Below are positions 7,372 to 14,409 of a stretch of DNA of 17,255 nucleotides, piece after piece. The notes under the pieces are model-generated. The model ran no database searches. It saw only the letters and a list, made by a program, of their open reading frames with translations, and was not told where the DNA came from. Position 1 is the first letter of the stretch; each line of letters opens with the position of its first letter. The DNA comes from Promethearchaeota archaeon (lineage in GTDB: Archaea; Asgardarchaeota; Lokiarchaeia; Sigynarchaeales; SOKP01): NCBI GenBank assembly GCA_013375495.1, contig JABXKC010000049.1, positions 1 through 17,255 of the forward strand, in the 5' to 3' direction. Made by a program: the position numbers and the translations under genes.

Positions 7372-8320
7372 AATTGATGGCTTGAATACGACCAGAGCCT
7401 TGATCAGCGCTGATAAAAGCTTGAGTATCTAAATTAAAATTGTATTGAATGAACATATTTCTTTTGTGCATCATAGTTTCCATAAAGAAGAATTTGACAG
7501 AAAAAATCCCTTCTTTTCTAACAAATATTGGGAAGGAAGTCCATTTTGCGAAATAATAATGATTATTGTTCAGTTCTCTTGCACTCTCGAGAAAAAATTT
7601 TTCCTGATTGCTTAAGATTGCTCTATTTTTTATTATTTCGGGTTTTTTTGAGAAAATAGATTTTTTTTCGATACTTGTTACGACTTCGTTTCCAATAATT
7701 TCATGAGTGTAAAGCTTAAAATAGAAAGGTAATACTCCGGGAAAGTATTTTTGGTTATTATCAAGAGTTCTAGAAATGAAAATCTTTGCCATTATTCGAT
7801 AGAAGTAATAAATGAGATAAAATGAGGTATAAATGTTGATGTATAATAGAATGTAGAGCATTCCTGAAAAAAATCTGAAAAGAAAGCCAGGAAGAATAAT
7901 GAAGATTATTGAATTCACAAAAGTAAAGAAGCTACCTGCCTTTTCTACGTAAAAACTATGCTCTTTTTTGGAGAGTGGGTATAAGTAAGGAATTTTTGTA
8001 GTTGTAAGGAGATCCATCGACACGTGTAAGCCGTAGAATAACATCCCAATAACCCACACTATGAAAAATGGTTGATGTGTTAAGCTTGAAGATATTAAAC
8101 CTATGAGGAGTGAAATTATTATACCTATAATATATGAATGAGACCCTCCGCGATGTTCAAGGTATTTCGATTTTAAGACTCTTTTTAAAGGTGCTAAAAA
8201 TATATCTAGGTCTGGCAAAATTGCGAAAAATAAAGCTAGGAAGAAATAATCAAAGGTTACTTCCCTTAAGAAAAGGAGATACATTAAACCACCAAAGACT
8301 AAATGAGTGAAAAAATCCAT
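7370..8320 (-). CDS. Membrane-bound metal-dependent hydrolase-like protein (YdjM / DUF457-type)
   Basis: 316 residues. The N-terminal part matches the YdjM-type family pattern: MDFFTHLVFG with His6, then ILPDLDIF (Asp37, Asp39), HRGGSHS (His56, His61) and GLHVSMDLLTT (His99, Asp103). These His and Asp residues are the presumed metal ligands, embedded among four or five membrane helices (about 8-30, 62-80, 84-104, 128-165). The C-terminal 140 residues are mostly soluble, rich in aromatic and basic residues, and I do not recognise them. Substrate is unknown; relatives are only called hydrolases from their metal pattern. It lies 65 bp downstream of the flavoenzyme gene, with a T-run between, so it may be transcribed separately. 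The 50-aa gene follows. Confidence 0.78.
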   Translation of the reverse strand: MDFFTHLVFGGLMYLLFLREVTFDYFFLALFFAILPDLDIFLAPLKRVLKSKYLEHRGGSHSYIIGIIISLLIGLISSSLTHQPFFIVWVIGMLFYGLHVSMDLLTTTKIPYLYPLSKKEHSFYVEKAGSFFTFVNSIIFIILPGFLFRFFSGMLYILLYINIYTSFYLIYYFYRIMAKIFISRTLDNNQKYFPGVLPFYFKLYTHEIIGNEVVTSIEKKSIFSKKPEIIKNRAILSNQEKFFLESARELNNNHYYFAKWTSFPIFVRKEGIFSVKFFFMETMMHKRNMFIQYNFNLDTQAFISADQGSGRIQAIN

Positions 8321-8362
8321 GTTAACACAAATAACTCTCTTTTGTGATAAGATTAATGAGTT

Positions 8363-8370
8363 AAAAAAAA
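8363..8370 (-). terminator. Possible oligo-T terminator after the flavoenzyme gene
   Basis: Eight T on the minus strand, 15 nt after the stop codon at 8386. It may end the four-gene operon before the membrane hydrolase gene. Confidence 0.35.
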
Positions 8371-8385
8371 GTTTTCACTTAATTT

Positions 8386-9276
8386 CTAAAAGTTGAGTGT
8401 ATTAAACTCTTCATTATTAAATCCCCAAGAATTCAAGATATTCTCGGAACCTACAACCAATTCCTTGATTAATTGTCGGACAGATATCGGCTTCTTACGA
8501 TGCCCTATAGCTGTTGAAGGCGCCATAAAGTTTTTCACATTGTACTTGTATATTTTATCGTGAAAATTTTGGTCGAAAATATCTAATTGAAGCCATTTTT
8601 CTTTAATTCTTAACGGCACGGGGCATTCTTCAGTAGTCATTAAAGCTGTTCCTAGACATACAGCATCCGCTCCCATTGCGAGCGCTCCTAATAAACCCCT
8701 TGCGTCTCCAATCCCTCCAGCAGCAATGATTGGGACTTTGAGCATTTTTTTTGCTAAAGTTATATTTACAAGAGTCGTGTTTGTCAAGGGATTTTTAAAT
8801 CCTGTTCCTTCTAACCCGACTAAAGTTACCCCATCTGCTCCCTCTTTTTCTGCAGAAAGAGCATGCTTGACTAAGACGCATTTATGAAACCATAGACCGC
8901 CCGCTTCTTGAACTCTTTTTCCAATGAACGAAGCTCTATATCCAGAAGTGGTAAAGATGTTACAATTTTCATTAAGTGCGATATCGATGTAATTTAAATA
9001 TCTTTTTCGAGTTTTTTTACCCTCCTCGGAATCATGTAAAATATGATGTGGCAACGAGAGATTAATTCCGAAGGGTTTTGTAGTTAAAGATTTCATCTTG
9101 TGGATATCTTTCTTGAAATGTTCTGGATTTGGAAAGTTCAACGCGGCGATTATTCCTAGACCTCCTGCGTTGGAAAACACAGATGCGAACTCAGACTTCC
9201 CCCAACCTCCAAAAGCTCCCATTACTAACGGATATTGGAGGTTTAGTAGTTGAGTAATTTTGGTTTTCCATATCAT
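8386..9276 (-). CDS. Nitronate monooxygenase / 2-nitropropane dioxygenase-like FMN enzyme
   Basis: 296 residues from the ATG at 9276, a TIM-barrel FMN protein of the NMO/FabK superfamily. N-terminal YPLVMGAFGGWG (15-26) and FSNAGGLGIIAA (34-45) are typical. The FMN phosphate loops are AAGGIGDARG (185-194) and GADAVCLGTAL (202-212). The catalytic His of true nitronate monooxygenases, in EAGGH, is absent: the sequence is GLEGTGF, with Phe160 in its place. The reaction is therefore uncertain; it may be an NAD(P)H-dependent flavin oxidoreductase on another substrate. A GTG at 9291 inside the sulfatase gene would add five residues; I prefer the ATG because the N-terminus then matches the family. 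AAGGTGG at 9288-9294 lies 11 nt before it. It is the last gene of the activase operon. Confidence 0.85.
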   Translation of the reverse strand: MIWKTKITQLLNLQYPLVMGAFGGWGKSEFASVFSNAGGLGIIAALNFPNPEHFKKDIHKMKSLTTKPFGINLSLPHHILHDSEEGKKTRKRYLNYIDIALNENCNIFTTSGYRASFIGKRVQEAGGLWFHKCVLVKHALSAEKEGADGVTLVGLEGTGFKNPLTNTTLVNITLAKKMLKVPIIAAGGIGDARGLLGALAMGADAVCLGTALMTTEECPVPLRIKEKWLQLDIFDQNFHDKIYKYNVKNFMAPSTAIGHRKKPISVRQLIKELVVGSENILNSWGFNNEEFNTLNF

Positions 9277-9280
9277 CGGG

Positions 9281-10816
9281 CTAAGTTCCACCTTGTCTTG
9301 TTGGAAATCTACTTCGCGTTATCATATATTCATGAAGTAGCTTATCTGTTAAGTCAAGTCTTAAATCTTTATCTTTATCCCAAAGATTGTTCAATTCTCC
9401 CTTGTCTTTTTTTCTGTCATATATATCACCATATCCGGGTAATTCCGCAAATTTAGTAATTTTGTAATCTTCAGTAATAAGATGAGTAACGCGAGTATAT
9501 AAAGGTCCCTTGGGACCAACTTCTTCATCTTCAGTGATTAGTAGACAATCACGCAGTTTTTTAGTAGGATCTTCCAAGACAGGCTTCATATTATATCCTT
9601 GCATGCCTGGGGGTCTGTAGCGTTCTTTGATATTTAATAAATCGAGAATCGTCTTTGGAATATCAACAGAACTTATTAATGCATCTGTAACTCCTGGATT
9701 GGTAAGTCCAGGAACTTTCCATATTAGGGGTATTTGTAGTGTGTCGTTAAATGGAGAGGGTCCCTTTAAACACATTCCATGAGATCCCATATAATCTCCG
9801 TGGTCTGAGGTAAAAATTACCATGGTGTTTTTTGAGAGCCCTAATTTTTCTAAGGACGCTAAAATTTCACCAACAGCGTTATCAATTAGCGACACTGCAC
9901 CATAATTGAGAGCAGTAAATCGTCTAACATCATCCTCAGATGTTTCCCTCAATAACGCACCTCTATATGGTGGATTTTCCAAGTGTGTTTTTAGATACGG
10001 ATGTTTATACAAATTTTCTAAATCGTGAAAATTAGATGGAAGTTCGATATCCTTGGGAGTATACATCTCTCTATACTTACCAGGGGGGCTTACAGGGTGA
10101 TGCGGGTCCGGAAAGGAGCAATGTAAGAAAAAAGGTTTACCATCGTAATTACCCTCAGAATATCTTTCTAGAAAGGATATCGTATTATTTTTAATGTAGG
10201 TAGTATTGTATAGTTCTTCTGGTATATAATTATCATTGAACATACCAAATATGGGTACATCTTGATAATATTGTTTTCTAACGTTCTCAGCTATTACTGG
10301 AGCTCTTTCCTTAAGCCAATCGTAATAATGTCCTAAGCAAGCAGACGAATGACCTAATACTAAGTCACATTCTTCAAAACCATAATACGGAATAGGAAAT
10401 TTTTCATGTGCTAGGTGATTACCGATAGGATTTTCAATTTTCCAATCATCAAAACATTCTGCGGATCTCAATTTGGGAGAGTATGGTGGTGTCCAAAAAT
10501 TGTAGTGTGTTTTACCCACATTTATCGTATGGTAACCTCTATTTACAAGCGTTTGGGTTATTGTTGGCATATCTAAAGGTAAATTTATTCCATTGCTACG
10601 TACTCCATGAACATTTGGGTAATAACCCGTAAGTAGAGTCGCTCTGTTGGGCATACACATGGGATTAGTACAGAAGGCATTTGAAAATCGCACACTCTCG
10701 CTTGCGAACCTATCTAAGTTGGGAGTCTTAATTATTTTATTACCAGAGCACCCCATCATGTCAGCGCGGTGTTGATCCGTTATAATAAATAAAACATTCA
10801 TTTTTTCTTTCGGCAT
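9281..10816 (-). CDS. Sulfatase (formylglycine-dependent, cytoplasmic)
   Basis: 511 residues, alkaline-phosphatase superfamily. The sulfatase site is CMPNRATLLTG, with Cys54 in CxPxR as the residue converted to formylglycine. Metal and substrate residues: Asp14-Gln15 in IITDQHRADMMG, Lys102 and His104 in GKTHY, His239-His240 in PDPHHP, Asp338-His339 in FTSDHGDYMGSHG, and Lys351. No signal peptide precedes MNVLFIITDQ, so it acts inside the cell on an imported or internal sulfate ester; phosphonate monoesters are an alternative. The Cys-type site needs a maturase (anSME or FGE), not encoded here. AGGAGA (10825-10830) is 8 nt before the ATG. The gene ends five bases before the flavoenzyme ATG. 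Length is close to choline-sulfatase-like enzymes, but substrate is not assigned. Confidence 0.9.
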   Translation of the reverse strand: MPKEKMNVLFIITDQHRADMMGCSGNKIIKTPNLDRFASESVRFSNAFCTNPMCMPNRATLLTGYYPNVHGVRSNGINLPLDMPTITQTLVNRGYHTINVGKTHYNFWTPPYSPKLRSAECFDDWKIENPIGNHLAHEKFPIPYYGFEECDLVLGHSSACLGHYYDWLKERAPVIAENVRKQYYQDVPIFGMFNDNYIPEELYNTTYIKNNTISFLERYSEGNYDGKPFFLHCSFPDPHHPVSPPGKYREMYTPKDIELPSNFHDLENLYKHPYLKTHLENPPYRGALLRETSEDDVRRFTALNYGAVSLIDNAVGEILASLEKLGLSKNTMVIFTSDHGDYMGSHGMCLKGPSPFNDTLQIPLIWKVPGLTNPGVTDALISSVDIPKTILDLLNIKERYRPPGMQGYNMKPVLEDPTKKLRDCLLITEDEEVGPKGPLYTRVTHLITEDYKITKFAELPGYGDIYDRKKDKGELNNLWDKDKDLRLDLTDKLLHEYMITRSRFPTRQGGT

Positions 10817-10824
10817 AATAATGT

Positions 10825-10830
10825 TCTCCT
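10825..10830 (-). promoter_or_regulatory. SD site of the sulfatase gene
   Basis: AGGAGA on the minus strand, 8 nt from the ATG at 10816, in the 38-nt gap after the PPOX-like gene. It supports translation from a polycistronic message. Confidence 0.6.
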
Positions 10831-10854
10831 GATTACCATCAAATTAGATTTAAT

Positions 10855-11739
10855 TTATAAGTGAAATTCAGTAACTTTTGGAACAGTTTCCACTCGCGGA
10901 TATATAACTCTTGGGACGGGAGGCGTGCTATTATAGATTTCTTCAATCTCGATTACTCCGAACTTGATTCCTCTAAATTTTTTAAATCCTGTGAAAGTTC
11001 CTTTTACCACTTGATTGTAAAAATCAAAATTCATGCCAAACACAGCCACTTTTGAATCAACGGGAATTTGATACAAATCTTCTTTCAATATTGAAGGAGG
11101 AAACACTAACCTATTATAATCCGCGGCTTGAAGTTGAATAGAAGGAATCATAGTCGGATAACCGTCAACAGGGTCTATATAAGATATTACTCTTACTGCT
11201 ATAGGCGCTGCAAACAATCTATGTCCGATAACATTCAGCTTTTTCTCCTCGAGTTTAGTCTTTGCTCCCCCTTTCCCTATTATATCTTTTATAATTCCTT
11301 TAACAACACCAAATAACGGTAAATCTCTTATAGATGTTGCAGCTACGATATTATTGTAATACGCCGTGTGAACTCTGACATATGTGAAATAGCGCATTAA
11401 CTGAGTTTGATTAAAATACTCTAAATCTTCGCCCTCCTTTGTAATATGGCTAAAATCGGCTTTAACCTGAAGGAATTTAAACGGCATTTTAGTATTCATA
11501 TAGAATATTCCTTGCTTTGGTCTTTTTTTTATATATATTTTACTTGAGCCTACAGTAAAAGCGCCCCATACAATTTTATCTTTACTTATTGCCCGATTAC
11601 TCGCAATTAGAGTTACGTGAGGCCAACCTCGTTCGTCTATAGTGGAGATTAACTTAAGCATTATATCTGGTTGTGTAAATTCTATCCCTTCCTCAGAGAT
11701 CTCTGAGGACCATTTAATTTTGTTTTTATCCTTTCCCAT
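10855..11739 (-). CDS. PPOX-like flavin-binding protein with two split-barrel halves
   Basis: 294 residues from the ATG at 11739. Residues 28-50 (LKLISTIDERGWPHVTLIAS) and the following strands resemble a pyridoxamine-phosphate-oxidase-type FMN split barrel. Residues 184-213 (VISYIDPVDGYPTMIPSIQL) repeat the same pattern, IS-x-ID-xx-G-(W/Y)-P, so the protein seems to hold two related barrels joined by a basic linker (150-170). No signal or membrane segment. It may bind FMN, F420 or haem, and could supply electrons to the neighbouring enzymes; the reaction is unknown. A TTG at 11745 overlapping the activase stop would add two residues; the ATG lies 2 nt after that stop. Second gene of the operon. 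Confidence 0.72.
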   Translation of the reverse strand: MGKDKNKIKWSSEISEEGIEFTQPDIMLKLISTIDERGWPHVTLIASNRAISKDKIVWGAFTVGSSKIYIKKRPKQGIFYMNTKMPFKFLQVKADFSHITKEGEDLEYFNQTQLMRYFTYVRVHTAYYNNIVAATSIRDLPLFGVVKGIIKDIIGKGGAKTKLEEKKLNVIGHRLFAAPIAVRVISYIDPVDGYPTMIPSIQLQAADYNRLVFPPSILKEDLYQIPVDSKVAVFGMNFDFYNQVVKGTFTGFKKFRGIKFGVIEIEEIYNSTPPVPRVIYPRVETVPKVTEFHL

Positions 11740-11741
11740 TT

Positions 11742-12704
11742 TCAATCATCTTCTCGTAGTTCTTTTTTTGTTAATCCAGACCATTGAACATTCAAAACAC
11801 CTATTTTTTTTCCAATCTCAATAAATTTGTCCATTTTATCTGTAGAAATTAGAGGGAAGTCTTTCAAGCACCATTCCATGTCTAATCTTTCATATTTCGC
11901 CGTGCATAAGTTATTAAACGAAAGCAAGTCCCACCTTTCTGGTATATTGCCTAATTTGTTGACAATAAATTCGCCAATACCCTTAATATTTTCCTCTGTT
12001 GCAGTATAGTTAGGAATAATGGGCGTTCGAATCCAAAGTTTTTTCCCATTTTCTTTCACATAATTCGAAATCCAAATAGCATTTTTCAGTATGAGATCAT
12101 TCGGAACACCCGTGTATTCTTCGTGTTTTTCAGAATTTATTTCCTTAATATCAAGAAGTATTAAGTCAACATGGGGTAGTAATTTTTTGTAAATATTCTT
12201 GGAAGCGTATCCACAAGTGTCCAATGCTGTTGAAATCCCGTTATCCTTACATTTTTTCAAAAATTGTAATATAAAATTAGACTGGAGTGTAGGTTCGCCA
12301 CCTGAAACAGTTATTCCACCCTTAGATTGGGTGTAATACACTTTATCTTTCTGAATTTCGTAATATAAATCCTCTAAATCCCATAATTCTCCAAACATAT
12401 GTAGAGCAGTACTAGGGCATTCTTCAGAACATAATCCACAGCTATTACACTTTTCTCTGTCGATATGCATTCCTTCTTTATCGAGAGTCAGTGCTCCCTC
12501 TTGGCATGTTTCGATACATATCTTACAACCTATACATTTATGTTTAAACCACTCTAATTGCTTTTTCTTAAGAATAGATTCAGGATTGTGGCACCATATA
12601 CATTTTAATGGGCATTGCTTAAAAAAAACTGTCGTTCTAATGCCGGGACCATCCTCAGTGGACATCTTTTGAATCTGGAAAATTAGGGCTTTAGATTCTG
12701 CCAT
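11742..12704 (-). CDS. Glycyl-radical-enzyme activating enzyme (radical SAM)
   Basis: 320 residues. EDGPGIRTTVFFKQCPLKC carries the radical SAM motif CxxxCxxC (Cys31, Cys35, Cys38). It is followed by an inserted two-cluster ferredoxin domain, CIGCKICIETC (57-67) and CNSCGLCSEEC (86-96), and the SAM-binding SGGEPTLQ (134-141). This insert between the radical SAM cluster and GGEP is typical of activases for glycyl radical enzymes other than classical PflA (for example HpdA-, CutD- or BssD-like). The enzyme cleaves S-adenosylmethionine and abstracts a hydrogen from a Gly in its partner. It lacks a SPASM domain, so it is not a sulfatase maturase. No glycyl radical enzyme is encoded in the window. 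First gene of the operon; the next gene begins 2 nt after its stop. Confidence 0.93.
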   Translation of the reverse strand: MAESKALIFQIQKMSTEDGPGIRTTVFFKQCPLKCIWCHNPESILKKKQLEWFKHKCIGCKICIETCQEGALTLDKEGMHIDREKCNSCGLCSEECPSTALHMFGELWDLEDLYYEIQKDKVYYTQSKGGITVSGGEPTLQSNFILQFLKKCKDNGISTALDTCGYASKNIYKKLLPHVDLILLDIKEINSEKHEEYTGVPNDLILKNAIWISNYVKENGKKLWIRTPIIPNYTATEENIKGIGEFIVNKLGNIPERWDLLSFNNLCTAKYERLDMEWCLKDFPLISTDKMDKFIEIGKKIGVLNVQWSGLTKKELREDD

Positions 12705-12807
12705 TTTGTATGGTTTTTAAGCTAATTATTATTTATCTAAAGTCTTGGAGCTAATTTAATTTTATTATTTGCATAATATCTTATCCATCACCTATAATTA
12801 AAAAATA

Positions 12808-12831
12808 AAAATAGTGAAAAAAAACTATTTT
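12808..12831. repeat. Inverted repeat upstream of the activase operon
   Basis: AAAATAGT and ACTATTTT, a perfect 8-bp inverted repeat with an 8-nt A-rich spacer, between the PadR terminator and the activase promoter. It could be a regulator site or a weak hairpin; in such AT-rich sequence chance is also possible. Confidence 0.4.
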
Positions 12832-12854
12832 GATAAAATCTTCTTTTAAGAATT

Positions 12855-12867
12855 AAAAAAAAAAAAA
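12855..12867 (-). terminator. Oligo-T terminator of the PadR-like gene
   Basis: Thirteen T on the minus strand, six nt after the TAA of the regulator gene. Confidence 0.6.
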
Positions 12868-12873
12868 GTTAAT

Positions 12874-13632
12874 TTAAGGAAAATTATCAACCATTTCCTT
12901 TACTTTGTTCAAATCAAATTGATCCATTTTTTCTATTTTAGTTATGATAGAATCCAGATGTGATTTCGTCTTGTCCAACTTCTCCATTCGATTTTGTAAT
13001 CTTTTGTACATTTGTTTAAATTTAGATCGATATCCTCTAAAAATGTCGATAGCATCTTCAATGTTTTCAATTTTCTCTAAATTTCGAATTAAGCGATTTT
13101 TAAAACGTACACTTCCAAATGGATTGCCATATTGTTCCATAGGTGCAATATCAGTCATTCTTAAAAATTGATATGTCCATTTCTCTTTAAGTTTCTCCAA
13201 GTTTTCTTTCCCTTTATTTGTAATTTTATAAATTTTCTGAGAGCGTCCTTTAACAATGTCTTGAATGGTGGACAACGATTCATTATCTTCTAATTCATTT
13301 AAGCTTCTTATCATGCTTCCACGAGGTAACTTATATTGCTCCTGTAATTGATATCCTGAAATTCCTTCAGGAATTTCTGATAATAGAGTTAAGATCATTA
13401 AATGCTTAATCTCTTTGAATTCATCTCTTGACATGGGCAAGGGTGGACCAAAGGGATGAAAGGGAAGAGAATGGTTGTGTCTATGTTTATTTCTTGGTTT
13501 TCTGGGATATTGAGGCCCTCGATACATATTAGCAAAACGAGGTTCGAATCTATTCATATCTCTGTTGTGAATTGATCTAAAATCTGGACCATTTTCATGA
13601 GTTTCTGGATCATTTTTTCTAAATTTTTCCAT
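12874..13632 (-). CDS. PadR-family transcriptional regulator
   Basis: 252 residues. A winged helix-turn-helix at about 70-150 (IKHLMILTLLSEIPEGISGY, then LPRGSMIRSLNELEDN and a basic wing KGRSQKIYKITNKG) matches PadR proteins. The N-terminal 65 residues are basic and rich in Pro, Arg and His (HRHNHSLPFH at 50-59), an extension seen in other PadR-like proteins that could bind metal; this is a guess. The C-terminal 75 residues (from about 178) are charged and predicted coiled coil, probably for dimerisation. Two palindromic sites cover its own promoter, so autoregulation is likely. It sits between the Mo-oxidoreductase operon and the activase operon on the same strand and may sense a substrate of either. 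ATG at 13632; GGTG lies seven nt before it. Confidence 0.82.
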   Translation of the reverse strand: MEKFRKNDPETHENGPDFRSIHNRDMNRFEPRFANMYRGPQYPRKPRNKHRHNHSLPFHPFGPPLPMSRDEFKEIKHLMILTLLSEIPEGISGYQLQEQYKLPRGSMIRSLNELEDNESLSTIQDIVKGRSQKIYKITNKGKENLEKLKEKWTYQFLRMTDIAPMEQYGNPFGSVRFKNRLIRNLEKIENIEDAIDIFRGYRSKFKQMYKRLQNRMEKLDKTKSHLDSIITKIEKMDQFDLNKVKEMVDNFP

Positions 13633-13642
13633 AATTTTACAC

Positions 13643-13670
13643 CATATGATTATTGATCATATGATCATAT
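13643..13670. promoter_or_regulatory. Operator-like palindrome 1 over the PadR promoter
   Basis: CATATGAT and ATCATATG form a perfect inverted repeat with a 5-nt spacer (13643-13663). GATCATATGATC (13655-13666) and ATATGATCATAT (13659-13670) are nested perfect palindromes. The site lies between the likely TATA element (13667-13676) and the ATG at 13632, a usual position for an archaeal repressor. Confidence 0.6.
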
Positions 13671-13676
13671 ATTAAT
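13667..13676 (-). promoter_or_regulatory. Putative TATA box of the PadR-like gene
   Basis: TTAATATATG on the minus strand, about 35-45 nt before the ATG. It touches palindrome 1. Confidence 0.4.
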
Positions 13677-13692
13677 TATCATATTTAAATGT

Positions 13693-13709
13693 TATGATCA
13701 TTGATCATA
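13693..13709. promoter_or_regulatory. Operator-like palindrome 2 upstream of the PadR promoter
   Basis: TATGATCA, one spacer base, TGATCATA: a perfect 8-bp inverted repeat. It shares ATTGATCATAT with palindrome 1 at a distance of 48 bp, suggesting binding by two copies of the same dimer. Confidence 0.6.
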
Positions 13710-13776
13710 TTGTTTTAAACAATATTAATTTCTTTCTACGAAATTAAAAGTGAAGATAAATTCTGGTTTAAAGCAG

Positions 13777-13784
13777 AAAAAAAA
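13777..13784 (-). terminator. Oligo-T terminator of the Mo-oxidoreductase operon
   Basis: Eight T on the minus strand, about 66 nt after the stop of the ferredoxin gene, with no strong hairpin. Confidence 0.4.
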
Positions 13785-13850
13785 GGCACTCCCTTAATTG
13801 AACCGATAAAAGGAGATAAATTCGAAGAAAATTCGAGAGAGTAACTAACA

Positions 13851-14408
13851 TTATTTTTTCTTTGGTTTGAAAATAATTGCTGGTTTGGTCCTTTCAGAGT
13901 ATACAAAGTTATCTGCTTCTTTTATATCTCCATATTTTCCTTTTAATTCTTCCAAGTTACCCACATCAAGAGCATGAGTTCTACACGATTCAACACAAAT
14001 TGGCAATTTTGCTTCTAAATATCTGTCCAAACAGTAACTACACTTTTTCATTTTAGCTCCTTTTTCAGGACTAAATTGCGGAGCATCGTAAGGACACGCT
14101 TTCAAACACTTAGAACCGCATTCTTCATTCCCGATACATTTATCGCTGTCAACAATAACTATTCCATCTTCTTCCCTTTTGGAAATGGCTCTAACAGGAC
14201 AGACGGGGATACAGACAGGATCGATACAATGAAAACAGGGATTTATTCTATAACTCACAAACACATTTGGGAATTTACCCTTCTCGTTATAGAGAACTTT
14301 CATCCAATTTTCAGGACCCGCAGGAATATCGTGCCAGTCTTTGCAAGCAACCGTACAAGCAGAACACCCAATACATCGACATTGATCGAAATAAAATCCA
14401 ACTTGCAA
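13851..14408 (-). CDS. Four-cluster [4Fe-4S] ferredoxin subunit (DmsB/PhsB-like) of a Mo oxidoreductase
   Basis: 185 residues from TTG at 14408. Sixteen Cys in four groups: C12-C15-C18-C22 (CIGCSACTVAC), C58-C61-C66-C70 (CFHCIDPVCIPVCP), C91-C97-C101-C105 (CIGNEECGSKCLKACPYDAP), and C123-C126-C138-C142. This is the electron-transfer subunit of DMSO-reductase-type complexes. The third group is spaced CX5CX3CX3CP instead of CX2CX2CX3CP, a variant I believe occurs in some homologs. No signal or membrane segment, so the complex is cytoplasmic. Start choice: an ATG at 14423 (190 aa) has no ribosome site, while GGAGGTG at 14415-14421 is 6 nt before the TTG, and MQVGFYFDQCRCIGC fits the family N-terminus. 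It starts just after the Mo-subunit stop (14410). Confidence 0.88.
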   Translation of the reverse strand: MQVGFYFDQCRCIGCSACTVACKDWHDIPAGPENWMKVLYNEKGKFPNVFVSYRINPCFHCIDPVCIPVCPVRAISKREEDGIVIVDSDKCIGNEECGSKCLKACPYDAPQFSPEKGAKMKKCSYCLDRYLEAKLPICVESCRTHALDVGNLEELKGKYGDIKEADNFVYSERTKPAIIFKPKKK

Positions 14409-14409
14409 A

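Larger units (their letters stand above)
12705..12873 (-). promoter_or_regulatory. Promoter region of the activase operon
   Basis: 169 bp without a gene. On the minus strand AGATAAATAATAATTAG (about 12724-12740) and an AT-rich element near 12755-12775 are TATA candidates. The first would give an almost leaderless transcript for the ATG at 12704. The T-run of the PadR gene and an inverted repeat occupy the distal part. No copy of the TGATCA element seen upstream of the PadR gene is present. Confidence 0.35.

Noticed and set aside
7403..7415. Palindrome ATCAGCGCTGAT
   Set aside because: It is inside the coding end of the membrane hydrolase gene, single copy, not near any promoter, and compatible with chance.
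11742..12704. Radical SAM protein as the maturase of the adjacent sulfatase
   Set aside because: It has the ferredoxin insert of glycyl-radical activases and no C-terminal SPASM Cys cluster typical of anaerobic sulfatase-maturating enzymes.
13539..13553. GAGGTTCGAATC resembling a tRNA T-arm
   Set aside because: It lies within the PadR coding sequence, and no acceptor, D-arm or anticodon stem can be folded around it.
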